This document shows positions 1-12,565 of a stretch of DNA of 64,000 nt, piece by piece. The notes under the pieces were generated by a model. It searched no databases and was not told the DNA's origin. It saw nothing but the letters and a program-made list of their open reading frames with translations. Each line of letters opens with the position of its first letter. Within the stretch, counting starts at the first letter, position 1. Source of the stretch: Adineta vaga (lineage: Eukaryota; Rotifera); NCBI GenBank assembly GCA_021613535.1, contig CP075496.1, forward strand, positions 14,508,001 through 14,572,000, given 5' to 3'. The position numbers and the translations under genes are program-made.

Positions 1-1274
1 AAAATCTTATTTTTACCATTGTTATGAAACTAAATAAACAAAATAAAGTTAAATATAATTTCCATTTATCTTTTAAATAAAAATGAAAATCTTTTTTCAT
101 TTCATTTTCATTGCTCGTATTTTTCACCATTTTTTCTCGAAATCAAATGAAAATTGACGTCAGATTTTAAAATAAAAGATAAGACTTCGCTTTTTATCTT
201 TCCTTTTTTTACTTTCAAAAAAAAATCTTATATAATCAAGAACAGAATTTCCTTCATTTAATTTTTATCTTATCTTTCTTTTTTTTTTACAAAATTTCTT
301 CAAAGTTAATCTTTCTTTTTTCTTTTGGAATGCAATGATTATATTCGATGAATTCGCTTATAGCTTTTTACTGAAATTGATATTTTCATATACTCGATGA
401 TCTTTTTTGGCCTTCAGGAGAATGAATATAACTCCACTGTAATACGAGATATGGCGAAGTTCAAGGTGACAATTTTTGTTTGAACAGAAGTTTTAAATTC
501 TGTATAAATATTTCATTAGATATATTTGAAAATCAGCACGAAAAACGGGGTGATCAATCAACAATAAATTCCACTTTTCTCAAACTAGGAATCAATTATA
601 AAACAACTGTTTTATCCTTATTGAGACCTTGAAAATAAAAATAAATATTGACTATATAGATCAAACTGGGAAAAAATGATTTCAATTTTCCTAACAAAAA
701 ACTATTTTGAGAAAATCCTGCTGCTAAAATCCAAGTTTTACTCAATAAATTTTGTTACATCAATCTGTTTCATGAAAAAGCTACATCTATTTTGGAAGAG
801 GAGACTTCGATGTATATTTTCTTTGTTAAAAAAATCAACTTTGTTTTTCTTTGAAAAAATTTGATTTTCTATAAGATGTGAACCCTAACCCTTAAAGTTC
901 GTTTGTTTGATCAAACCAATCAGATTGGAGGAAACTTTTATGATCAATAACTCGTTATATTTTAGGTGAGAAACAGAGTACTCTAGGGTTATTCAAATCA
1001 ATCATAACATCGCACGGCTGGTTAGTGAATAAGTTTGTTTGTTTGAGAAAATTGAAGAATTGAAATTAAACGATGATAATTTAATAAAAATCTCGAGATG
1101 TTATTTTGTTTTTCTTGAAAGACATGTGCGTTTCTTTCTTTTTCTTTTCTTCATCAAGAGTTTCATTTTGTATATTCGGAAGAAAAGAAGAAAAAAAAGA
1201 AGCGATTCTAATAGAATTTATTTTGTTAAAAAAAGAAACAAATATCGTTATTTTTTTCTCTCTTTCAGATAAAA
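1..1274. other. Intergenic, no gene seen
   Basis: AT-rich sequence with poly-T/poly-A runs. The short open frames here lack coding-like composition and I see no splice-linked exons. The T-rich stretch ending TTTCAG at about 1268 lies just upstream of the next start codon and could be a 5'UTR intron acceptor. Confidence 0.5.
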
Positions 1275-3472
1275 ATGTCAATGAAAGATTTAAATAAAGA
1301 ATTTGAAAAACTTTTTCAAAATCGAATTAATGAAAATAAATTACAAAAAAAACTTGATCAATTAATTGATGAATATGGAATTAATCAAATAAATTTATGG
1401 AGAAATTTATCAAATCGAACAAAAAATACTTTATTACATGAACTTGTTGAACAAAATTATCCTGATACTGTTAAACATATGATACAAAAATATCAATTAA
1501 GAACATTTTTTAAACGTGATTCTGATCAATTAACACCTATTGAATTAGCTTTTAGTAATCAAAATTGGAAAATATTTGATCTTTTATTAGAATTTGGTGA
1601 TGAAAAAACTCGAGAACAAGTTTCAAAAGATATTTCTTTAAAAAAACAAAAAGAACAAATGATGAATATTGTTTGGATGGATTTAGAATTTACTTCATTT
1701 GATAATCCACAAATTTTAGAATGTGCTGTTATTATTACAAATAAAGATTTACAAGAAATTAAAAGAAGTATTGATTTATTTTCATTTATTTTCTATTTTT
1801 ATTTTTATTTATTAAAATAGAACAATGGATTATTCATTTTGATCAAGATTTTCTTAGTGGATTAAGTGATTGGCATCAAAATGCTTTTAAAGATATTGAT
1901 GAAGGAGGAAATGGTTTATTTAATGATGTTATTGATTCGAAAATACGAAAAGAACAAGTAGAAATTGAATTATTAGATTTATTAAAAGAATATTGTCCAG
2001 AAAAAGCTTGTCCTTTAGCTGGAAGTTCAATACATGTTGATAAACGTGTTTTGAAATTAGAAATGCCTTCTGTTGATAATTATCTTCATTATCGTGTTAT
2101 TGATGTTTCTTCTTTTACAGAAATAATGAAAAGATGGACACCAAAAACTGCTTCACAATTTTCGAAAGAAATTTCTTCTAATGGACGAGATATTGTTAAT
2201 CATCGAGCAATGGATGATATCGAATGGTCAATTGAAATGATGAAATTATTTCGACCTTTATTAACATCAAAACAGTTGGTTGAATTTGAAAAAGAAATTT
2301 CTTAAAAATTTCTTTTTTTTAGATTTTCTAAAGGATCATCAAGAATCAAAGATGAATCAATTTCAGAGAATTTACCATTAATTCCTTCGTCATTTGATCG
2401 AACAAAATTAAATTCTGAAGAAAAACATTTAATTAAACGAATTGAATTTGAACAAACATTTCATATTGATGAATTACATTTAAATACAGAAGAACAACGA
2501 ATTTATAATGAAAATCCTCATTTACGAGAAGTTTTTCTTAATCATGAACAAATTATTTTTCATCAAGAAGATTTTACATTAGAAAATCGTTTATTAAATC
2601 AATCAATAATTTCAAAAACTAAATTACGTCAAATTCAAACAACTGAAAATTGGACACAACGAAAACTTCTTTTAATTGAAATTGAATTTTTAACAAAATT
2701 TTATAATGAACATGACAAAATTTTAATTATTTATGCTGGTGCTGCACCTGGTTCACATATCAATTATCTTAGTTCATTATTTCCAAATGTCTTATTTAAT
2801 TTATATGATGATAAAACATTTTATTTAAATTATGAAAATAATAATCAAATTAAAATTTTTAAAGAAAATTTTACAAATGATTTAGCGATGAAATATCAAA
2901 ATAATAAAACTAATGAAAAGATTTTATTTATTTCGAATTATCGAACATTTACAAATTATGAAAATGTACAAAATGATATTGATTATGATATGAAAAATCA
3001 AATGAAATGGATTTCAATTCTTAAACCATTTGCTTCTTTAGTTAGATTTTCTCTTCCACGTTTAAATAATTCTTATGAATTTTATCAAGGAATTCTTTTT
3101 AATGATTTATGGTCTTCAACAAAATCAATGGAATGTCGAATTCTTATTGAAAATAATCCAAAATTAATTCTTTATAATTATAATCAATTTGAAAAATCAA
3201 TTCTTTATTTTCATCAATATCAAAGAACTTTGTTTTATCAACATGATTTAGATCATATTGAAACAGAAGGTCTTGATCATTGTTATGATTGTACAGCGGA
3301 AATTTTTATTTTAAAAAATTATTTTTTTACTATTCAACATATTAATGATGAAAAACAATTATATCAATCGATTGCACAATTATCTTATGAAATTTCAAAA
3401 AATATTTCCGATAAATATCGTTTACCTTTTCTTAAAGGAAAAAGATCTTTAAATATTATTCCGAAAAATTAA
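1275..3472 (+). CDS. Ankyrin-like / oligoribonuclease / VP39-type methyltransferase-like fusion protein
   Basis: Predicted exons 1275-1767, 1821-2274 and 2323-3472 give 698 residues. Residues 1-125 are helical with two weak ankyrin-like repeats (NTLLHELVEQ, LTPIELAFSN). Residues about 130-315 are a DEDDh oligoribonuclease (REXO2/Orn): WMDLEF supplies the first D and E, SIHVDKRVL the next D, and NHRAMDD the H and last D. This enzyme family degrades very short RNAs. Residues about 317-698 resemble the poly(A)-polymerase regulatory subunit/cap 2'-O-methyltransferase family (VP39 type): SAM-loop motif GAAPGSH near residue 455, then FISNYR and ISILKPFAS. From memory of the family, two of the four catalytic positions (D and the second K) appear to read N and R, so activity is doubtful. 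Intron 1 (53 nt) is well supported. Intron 2 (2275-2322, 48 nt) has a strong acceptor but a weak GTTGGT donor; if it is retained, a TAA at 2303-2305 ends the protein after the nuclease. The region 2306-2887 has no in-frame ATG, so the methyltransferase part cannot easily be a separate gene. Confidence 0.72.
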
Positions 3473-4028
3473 CTTTTGTTTTTTTTTTTATTTTATTCGA
3501 CAAGTATTTAACAAGACAATTTATCATTAAATAAATTTTATCTCATAATCAAAATAAATCTTTATTTTATACTTCTCTACAGAGAATTTTTATAAGTCAT
3601 TTTATGTTCAATAATTTATTTATTCATCGAAAGAATAAGATGTAAATATTCTCTCGACTGTACGGAGGATCTTATGAAAAAAATAGTTTGTTTTGTAAAT
3701 GTATGGCAGGGTCAAGGGAAAAAAAATATCAGTGAAGGCTAGTTGGAAATCATCGTCTTAGAGGAGTAGAGAGCTGGATGTTGGATGAAATTGATTTCGC
3801 AAAAACAAATTTATATTTTGTTTTCGATGGTTAATACATATTTCAACAATAACATGTGAGCCCTTTTTCTCGTATATGAAGTTGCCAGATCAATTCGTCT
3901 CATTATTGGGACAAGCTAAGAATACTTATCCTCCACAGTCGAGGGTTAAGTGAGTCGGCACGACGACCGTTACTTGTTCAAGTTATATAAAATCAAATCT
4001 TTGTCGATCTATTTGCTAAATAAATTCT

Positions 4029-4066
4029 GGAGGGTGTGGATGATGAACTAGTTCTCACCCACACCC
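4029..4066. repeat. GAGGGTGTGG ... CCCACACCC short inverted motif, copy 1
   Basis: GAGGGTGTGG at the left and CACCCACACCC at the right form a short imperfect inverted pair around a spacer of about 17 nt. Similar pairs occur near 18390-18640 and 43885-43935, and a diverged one near 40372-40420. Confidence 0.5.
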
Positions 4067-4717
4067 AGTTTACGCTTTTGTTTTGATTTGGCATTCTTTC
4101 ATATCTTTGTAAAATCTAATTCCAATGATTTTTCTTCCGATATACTATATCGAATTGATTTATTAGAAGGTGGTTAATTTATTTACGAATCATATATCGA
4201 AAGCTGATATATGTACTATATAAACCAAATGATTTGATGAGATAATAGTGAGTTCCATATCGAAAAATGTTTTATATTATTTTTTTTTGACACTTATTCC
4301 ATTGAAATATATAGAAACGAATATAACTTATATCTTTTATAAGAAAACAACATTTTTCTTTGATTTGAATAAATCAATTCGTGAAAGAATTGAAAATATT
4401 CTTCTTTTTTTTCTTTCGAAAGAAAAAAATGTGTTGACGACAAAAAGAATTGAAGGGTTTCGTTTGCATATTTAAGATATTTATTTTGTTCTGAATTTTT
4501 TGTTTTTTTTATATAAAATTTTCATATAAATGAATAGTCTTTGCCCTTTTTTCCTCTTTTCAAGATAAAAGAAAATGATGTTACATATATAAGTGTCTTA
4601 ATCTTTTCTTCTTTTCTTTTGAGAAAAGAAACGAGTATATATATATATATGAATGTCGATAGAGATTTTAACCTTGACGTGTACATCAGTTCCGTATAAC
4701 TCGATGATATTCTATAC

Positions 4718-4749
4718 AAAAAGAAAGAAAGAAAGAAAGAAAGAAAAAG
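4718..4749. repeat. (AAAG)n microsatellite
   Basis: About seven tandem AAAG units with minor interruptions. Confidence 0.85.
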
Positions 4750-4897
4750 AAACAATGTGTAAGTATAGTTATCAATAATTAATTCAAAAGAGATGTTTGT
4801 TGAAAGTAAGATTGAATTTTGAGGGAAAAAAAACGTTTATTTTTATTATATTTGATAAAATTGTTAATTAATTAAATAAATTTTTAGATAAATAGAA

Positions 4898-6584
4898 ATG
4901 TCGAATGAAAAAGGATTGAAAGTGTATACATCTAAACCATGGGAAATGATCAAAACAAGTTTTTTAGTAATAACATGGATTGTTTTGGTTCGTTTTTGTT
5001 TTATAATATTAAAAGAATAGATTTTCAATAAAAGATATTATTAATAGGGAATGCATTTAGAGATCGTTGGACCAACATTACAAGTATTAGCTGTTCAAAC
5101 AGGTGTATCAACTACTGGTATAAGTGATATCTTAGTAGCACGTGGTGCTGGTTATATGTTTGGAAATCTTGGTGGAGCGTTAACACAAAAAGTTGTTAAA
5201 AAATATCCGGAAATGTTATTATCAATATCATTTTTAATTGCATCGATTAGTAAATTGTTGATTTTTTATTGAAATAATTTTCTTTTTTCTTTATTTAGCT
5301 ATTTTTATTACACCTTTTATAACAAATCTTCATCTTTTATCGGTTGTATTTTTCTTTCAAGGAATCTCTCAAGGAGTAACTGATCTTGGTTTGTTCTTTT
5401 CATTTGTTTTCTTTTTTCAAATACAATATTCATTTTCTTTTTCAGGTGGAACAAGTCTAATGTTAGCAATGTGGGCTGATAATGTTGCTGCTCCATTGAA
5501 TGTTGTCCATTTAGGTTTTGGTTTTGGTGCTGTTTTTACAAATTTTCTTGTTAGACCATATCTTGTTGAAAAATCTGATTCAATGATTAAAATTCCATAT
5601 TCAATTATTGGTTTTATTTGTTTATTAATAACAATTGGTCATTTTATCTTTGCAATACGTGAATATCAAATAAAACGAAAATCATTACAAAATCGTCCTG
5701 TTGATTATACAACTGTTTCAACAAAAGTTGATTCTAATGAAAATTCAAATGAAAAGAAAGAAAAAATCTCAGAATATTCTCCTCGTTCATGTGGAAATGG
5801 ATATTTTAATTATGGTTTATCAATGTCAATTATTTGGATACTTTATATGTTCTTTTTAAGTGGAAATGATCAAACATTTGGAAAATTCTTTTTTACATTT
5901 GTTCAAAAATCAAATTTCTCTTCGGGAATTAGTGCAACATGGTTTATGATTGTTTATTGGCTTTCATATTCAGTTAGTTTATTAAATTCGAATTCTAATT
6001 TCTTTTCTTTGTTTTTTTTCCTTGAAATTTCAGGTTGGTCGTTTAATTTGTGCAATTCTTTCGATGTTCGTATCAGTTCCTGTAGCATTAAGTGGTTTAT
6101 GGGTTTGTGGAATTATTTTAGCAATAACATGGTTTATTTTTGTTTGGGTTATCAAATTAACAAGTTTAAATTTATTAATTCTTGGTGCATTTACAGGTTT
6201 AGTCTTTTCTCCAACATTTCCATTATCATTTGCATTTATAAATCAAAGATTAAATGTTAATCCATTACTTGTTGGTCTTCTTCTTTCTGGTGCATCACTT
6301 GGTGCAATGACATTTCAAAAACTAGCTGGTAAAAAACAAATATTTTCTTTAAAAAGAAAACAAATACATTTTAAATTTACTTTTAAGGAATCATTTTGGA
6401 TGCACATCCCAAACAGTTTCCAACAATTTTGATTACATGTGTTATTCTTTCAATAATTTTCTTTATTATTGCAATGATTATTAGTTCAGTTCATCAAAAA
6501 AACTTACCTTCAAAACCCAAAGAAATTGTTTATCGAAATAATGAAGAAGAACAAATAGAAATTTATCTTAATCATAATCAATAA
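4898..6584 (+). CDS. MFS transporter, MFSD4 / sodium-dependent glucose transporter 1-like
   Basis: Six exons: 4898-4987, 5048-5249, 5299-5388, 5446-5972, 6034-6328 and 6388-6584. They join in phase to 466 residues, a normal MFS length, and the introns are 49-61 nt. The sequence starts MSNEKGLKVY. The first membrane segment runs into GMHLEIVGPTLQVLAVQTG, which matches the start of the MFSD4A/4B group. About twelve hydrophobic segments are visible, split by a charged cytosolic loop of roughly 70 residues (KVDSNENSNEKKEK) between the two halves. The second half has the family-like YWLSYSVGRLICAIL. The protein presumably moves a small solute such as a hexose across the plasma membrane; the substrate is inferred from family only. 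All splice phases agree, so the gene looks intact. Confidence 0.85.
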
Positions 6585-8709
6585 TTTTTTCTCTCTTTTA
6601 CAAAGATTTTTAGTTTGTAGTTTGTTTCTCAGTTAGCTAATAAATTTGTTTTTCATGAAAATCTATTCATAGATCATTATTCCACCCAAAAAAAAGAAAC
6701 TCAACTTAGTAAACATGAAATAAAGAAAAGGTGAATGTGCACTTGAAAGTTTTAGTCTTCGGAGGACATGTTTATGCCATTAAAAACATTTCAAACAAAA
6801 ATAAGTTAAAAGCAAAAAGAAAAAAGAAAAAAAAAAGAAGTTTTTCTTTTTCAATCTATCATCACAATTCATTTTTAAAACGTTTAATAAAAGACATTTT
6901 CGTTCCAAAGATTTTATCAAGATAGTTGTCAAAAGTTAAAATCTTCTTCAAAATTATTGATTATGGTATGTAGATACTTTCATCTTTTTCTTTCTCCAAG
7001 AGAGAAGAGTTCATCAAATAGAATTTCCATGACAGCTGTTTTGTTTCCATGTGTCACGATAATACAAATGCTAATCAGTATTTTTCGAATAACTGTTAAT
7101 AGAAAGGTGCGATTTCCATCATTGGGTAAAAGGAATGAAGATGCATCAAATTATGTATTATTAGTTTTTCTTTCGTGCTAAACGAAAAAAACACAAAAAC
7201 GAACATTTCTTACAGAAGACCGTAGTATTTATCTCGTCTTTCACAGTAAACATATTGCGAAATAGGTTTGTTCTTAAAAAGACCAATTGAAAACCTTCTA
7301 ACAAGTAGATCAGAAATATGTGTAATATGCGATTCGATGCATCTTAATCTCTTCTTTCGAATGGTGAAAACCACAGCTTTCTATCTTGTTTCTCTCAAAA
7401 ATACTGACTAGTATTCGTGTTACCTATCGAAGTTTTATTTTTATGATATTGGTTAAAGTATAATCAAATAGCATAGAAAAAAAAGAGCATTCTTTTCTCT
7501 ATCAAGCTTAATATGTGCTACTAAAATATCGTTGTCACTATTCTCGCATAACCCTCTATGTACCATCCAGGGCGCAAATGGTACCTGCTCTTTAAAAGCA
7601 AGAAAATGCTATAAAATCATAATCTTTGAATAACTCATATGGTTTAATCAGATACTTGTTGAAAAGAGAAAAGAAATCCTTCTCAAAATGCATTCGTTGT
7701 TTTATCGCTAAAAATAGACTTGAGTGTACTAGGGTTAAATAAATTCAAAAGAGAACAGTTTCTTGACACAAAATCTTGAAAAGAAAATCCAGTCTCATAA
7801 TGAAATGTATGAAAATTGTTTTTTTTGTTTAGGTGCAAAACATATATTCAAAATTTTTCTTTTTACTAAAAGTTTTTTCTCGGTTAACATTTCGATAGAA
7901 AATACTGAACGTTTATTTTTCTGAATTGTTTCACAAGATTTCCTTAATAAAATACTTTTTAAACTTTAATCGAGAATAAAAATATTTCTTTGTAGAAAAT
8001 GATGATTGTGATTGATCAAGACTTTTCTTTTTTCTTTTCCAAAGAAAATAACAAAAAAATAATTTCATTCGACATGCAATATCTGAAAAAGAAGGAGAAA
8101 AACAACATTTATTTTCTTAAGTAAAAATGTTTAAAAGGATCGATATTTAATCAATGATTAAATTGTAAAAGAAAAATTTCTTTTCAAATACTTGAAGATT
8201 TCATTTGTAAAATATTCATTTCTAATAAGTTATTCTTTATTTTAATTAGATTTTATTTTGACATTGGTTATCAATCATGGTATGTATTTATATTTATCTT
8301 TTATTGAAAAAAAGAAAAATCAACAAAAGTTTCATAGATTTAACAATCGTTTTTTTTCTATTCAGTTGACCACATTCGAGTTTTTACCTCGGAGAAAATC
8401 TATTCAGACGATTTAATTCACCTAAAAAGAAAAGAAATTGATTGAAAAAACACTTTTCATGTTAAAAACTATTGAATAGGCGTTTTCTTTTCATATTCTT
8501 TGATGACATTTAAGTTCGTATCGGATCAAAATTGAAAAATGTACGGAAAAGAAAGTTTGAAAAGTACAAAATATATAAATGAATAGATCGATGATTTATT
8601 ATAGAATTTTCTTAACAAAAGATTATTTCTTTTTTTCATTGACACAAAGAAAACAAATTTCTTTTATATTATTTTGAGATTTGAGAAAAAAATTATTTTC
8701 TTTTCAAAA
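6585..8709. other. Long intergenic stretch, nothing recognised
   Basis: About 2.1 kb of AT-rich sequence. I found no exon with family similarity and no clear repeat structure beyond T/A homopolymer runs. Confidence 0.5.
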
Positions 8710-11632
8710 ATGAAAGATTTTTATACAATTAAATTCAAAGTAAATTATTTATTTATTTTTTTATTTATTTTATTTTATTTTATTTTATTAGAATATTCCA
8801 ACAATTATCTATTTTATATATTTCTTTTCAATTAATCATTTTCTTATAAATGCCTTTTCAATTCAAAGTAATTTGCTTTTATTTATTCTTTTTTTTTATT
8901 TTTTATTTTTATTAGGAAATGATTATTTATCTTTCAATGATGATATTGATCATTCACGTTTCCAACGTGATGTTCAACTTCAACAGAACATAGGTAGAGC
9001 TGATGATTTAACTTGTATGTGTCCATGTGCATGTACAACAACGACAACGACCACAACTTGTAAGAATCTTTTTTTCTGTTCTATTATTTATAAGTAGAAT
9101 ATCAAATTAGAATTATATAAAGATAAGAAAAAAAGATTTATAATCATTATTAAATTTAAAAACAATTAAAAATAGTGAAGACAAAAAATATAGGAATAAT
9201 TATGTGACAAAAGACAAACCTGTCGTTTTCTACGAGTATTAGGGAAATTTCAATCGAGAAAGTCAAGATAAATCTAAATAAAAATCAATGATATCTTCTT
9301 ATTCTTACAATCATGTCGAAGATTGATTTATAGGGAAACAATTTTTGTTTAAATTTCAAAACTAAGCTTATTGAACACAAAACAGAGAATATCAAACTTC
9401 ACTACATAATTTTCACAAGAAACATAGAATAATATTTTATTTTATACAATTAATAGCAACTAGTTCAACATCATCCACTTCTACATCATCATCCACCTCA
9501 ACATCAACAACTTCATCAACATCATCTACTTCCACAACATCCACTTCGTCAACATCAGCTACAACATCGACATCATCGACATCCACAACGTCAACCACTT
9601 CGACAACAACAACAACTGGAACAACGTCCACATCCTCAACATCATCGACTTCATCGACATCCACCTCATCGACATCATCGACTTCGTCGACATCATCCAC
9701 CTCAACAACATCTGCAACTTCATCCACTTCTTCAACATCAACTACCTCAACGACATCAACCACTACAACAACTGGAACAACTTCCACCTCTACAACATCA
9801 TCGACTTCAACGACATCAACGACGTCAACGACAACAACTGGTACAACGTCCACTACGTCGACGACATCAACTACCACATCATCAACTTCTTCAACATCAT
9901 CTACCTCATCAACTTCGTCTACCTCATCAACAACATCAACCTCCACAACCTCCACGTCTACAACATCATCCACATCAACAACCACTGTCACAACATCCAC
10001 TACTTCAACATCAACTACCTCATCGACATCATCCACTTCTTCAACATCATCCACATCTTCAACTTCGTCCACATCCTCAACATCATCGACAACATCGACG
10101 ACAACGGAAACGACTGCAACATCTAGCACTACGTCGACAACATCAACTTCCACATCATCCACTTCTTCAACATCATCTACCTCGTCAACTTCATCTACCT
10201 CATCAACATCATCGAGCTCCACAACATCCACGTCTTCAACATCATCCACCTCATTAACCACTGACACAACATCCACTACCTCAACATCCACGTCTTCAAC
10301 ATCAACTACCTCATCAACATCTTCAACGTCATCCACATCTTCAACTTTGTCCACTTCCACAACATCCACAACATCCTCAACATCGACCACCACTACTGAG
10401 ACTACATCATCCACCTCAACTTCGACTACTTCAAGTACATCAACTACAAGTTCGTCAACATCAACTACTACTTCTACATCGACCTCGGCTACTGGAACAA
10501 CAATAACAGAAACATCAACAACGTCAACTACTTCTACTACAAGTACATCGACATCATCAACATCAAGTACTTCCACTACAAGTACATCGACATCATCAAC
10601 ATCAACTAGTACATCATCCTCGTCTACTTCTTCAACTTCAACTACATCCACATCCACTTCAACATCTTCTAGTTCAACTTCATCAACATCAACTTCATCA
10701 ACATCCTCATCATCATCGACAACATCGACAACAAGTACAGGCACCACATCAACTTCCTCCTCAACGTCATCTAGTTCAACTTCGTCTACATCAACGTCAT
10801 CAACATCCACGTCTACCTTTTCAACTTCAACCAGTTCAACTTCAACTTCGTCGACATCCACTTCGACGTCATCTAGTTCAACTTCATCGACGTCCACTTC
10901 TTCAACATCGACTTCAACATCGTCAACATCGACAACTAGTACTGGCACAACATCAACTTCATCCTCAACCTCATCCAGTTCGACTTCATCAACGTCTACC
11001 TCGTCAACGTCGACATCGACTTCGACAACATCGACAACTAGTACGACTACCACATCAACTTCATCCTCAACTTCATCCACTTCAACTTCGTCAACATCCA
11101 CGTCCACTTCTTCAACATCAACATCAACTTCTACTTCAACATCAACTTCGACCTCTACTTCAACATCAACTTCAACTTCTACTTCAACTTCTACTACAAG
11201 TACTAGTACCACGTCCACTTCAACAACCTCTACAACTTCAACTACCACTTCTACTACTACGACAACTTGTTTACCAATATGTTTACAATGGGATTGTTGG
11301 ATCAATGTCACTGCAACAATTCCATATTCTTCGACGGTGAGAGATCCAAATAGTCAAACATCAACAAGTACAACAACAGAATCACAATTGCAACGAGAAC
11401 TAGTAGCATATTCAAGTACTATCAAAGGACTTGAAGATGAAAATTATCGGTTGAAATTAGGATTAGGACTTGGTCTAGGTGTTGGTGTATCAGCAGCAAG
11501 TGCAGCGGCACTTGGTTCTGTTGTTTATTTCAAAAATCGGTAAGAGAATATATAATTTAAGAAATAATTCTATTAACTTGATTTTTTTTCTTCTTTTCTT
11601 TTAGTCTGTCAAGTCTACATAATGCTATTTAA
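8710..11632 (+). CDS. Mucin-like type I membrane glycoprotein with long Ser/Thr stretch
   Basis: Five exons: 8710-8739, 8792-8867, 8916-9059, 9457-11539 and 11605-11632, joining in phase to 786 residues. The start is an inference: an ATG at 8710, a 10-residue first exon, then a hydrophobic exon acting as signal peptide. A short Cys cluster (CMCPCAC) at about residue 70 precedes roughly 600 residues made almost only of Ser and Thr, a dense O-glycosylation platform. The tail has CLPICLQWDCW, a short coiled-coil-like stretch (ELVAYSSTIKGLEDENYRL) and a Gly/Ala-rich hydrophobic segment (GLGLGLGVGVSAASAAALG) that probably spans the membrane, then a short basic end. A surface or cuticle-coat mucin is the likeliest role. 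The 397-nt third intron is unusually long here. The 624-residue Val/Asp/Glu frame on the other strand is only the mirror of this repeat. Confidence 0.75.
9459..11265 (+). repeat. Coding minisatellite, (TCA/ACA/TCC/ACT)n Ser/Thr codons
   Basis: About 600 consecutive codons nearly all of TCN, AGT or ACN, with short units such as TCATCCACTTC reused with variations. Occasional Gly-Thr, Glu and Ala residues (for example TTTGTTS, about every 40-70 codons) suggest a higher-order unit. Length is likely polymorphic. Confidence 0.9.
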
Positions 11633-12565
11633 ATGGAAAAGAGACAAAGAAAAAAAGACAATCTTTTTAAAAAGACTTTTTGTTTAATTAGTGTGTTTCA
11701 TTTCTTTTATTTGTTTGTCGAATTGATTTTATTCATATAATCAAACTATCCAAGATATTATTGTGCTCAGATAGTGATAAGATCCTCATGATGATAAAAA
11801 CTTAAGAAGAATCAGAAGAAGCAAGATTTATCAGTGTTTAATATTTATTTCATAATCATTAGGAAAATCCATTGCGTTTCGGTTCTTTTTTCTCTTCAAA
11901 CTAAAATAGTCTCTCAATTGAAGATCTATATAACCAGATTTTGTACCACTCCTATGTTATAGTAACGAATATATTAATCGCATTGAAAGATAGAATGTTT
12001 ATTCGAAATCTTAACATCGAGTTAAAAGATCACTTCTTTGCTAATGAATTAGTATTGCATCTGTGACTATATTCATTTGTTATTCTATTGCAAACTTTTT
12101 TAATATTTTGAATAATTATATTGAAAGCACAAAATAAGCATATCTATTGAAGAAATTAAATCTCTATTCAAATCTGTATCGTTGTATTTGATTATGTTCC
12201 ATACTAATGTGTTTATTTCATTGTCATTTTATCAGGCATATAATATAGCTGATCTCTTTTGAAATAAATCATTCTTACTATATTCATCTTCATCTTCTCT
12301 TCGAGTTTTAGTCTCATATTTTATTGATTAATAAGGAAAGCGATGCAACAATTTTTTCTATTCATATTTTTATAGACACATATATAAATTTTCTTCGTCA
12401 TCATTATATCAGACAAATACTCTCTGTCGTTCGGTTGCTATAACAAACAAAAATAACGACATTATTTTCTTTCTTCTCAGTTTTTATAGAACAGAATAGA
12501 AAAAAAGAAAAGTATTTCACGTGTTTTTGTTTTTAGATTGAATATTTAATTGAAAATAAAGTACT
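11633..12565. other. Intergenic, no gene seen
   Basis: AT-rich, with no exon-like frames or structured repeats recognised. Confidence 0.5.

Larger units (their letters stand above)
3473..4897. other. Intergenic with short repeats
   Basis: No gene recognised. AATAAA-like sites follow the preceding stop. The stretch holds a GGGTGTGG/CCCACACCC inverted motif and an AAAG microsatellite (separate entries). The open frames in it are low complexity. Confidence 0.5.

Noticed and set aside
676-864. 62-codon plus-strand frame
   Set aside because: Phe/Lys-rich translation of AT-rich sequence with no neighbours, homology or splice context.
4522-4755. 77-codon minus-strand frame
   Set aside because: Made largely of the AAAG microsatellite and poly-pyrimidine sequence; a chance frame.
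9437-11311. 624-residue minus-strand frame rich in Val, Asp and Glu
   Set aside because: It is the reverse complement of the Ser/Thr-codon minisatellite; such codons cannot give stops in that antisense frame. The plus-strand exon has the signal peptide, matching splice phases and a normal C-terminus.
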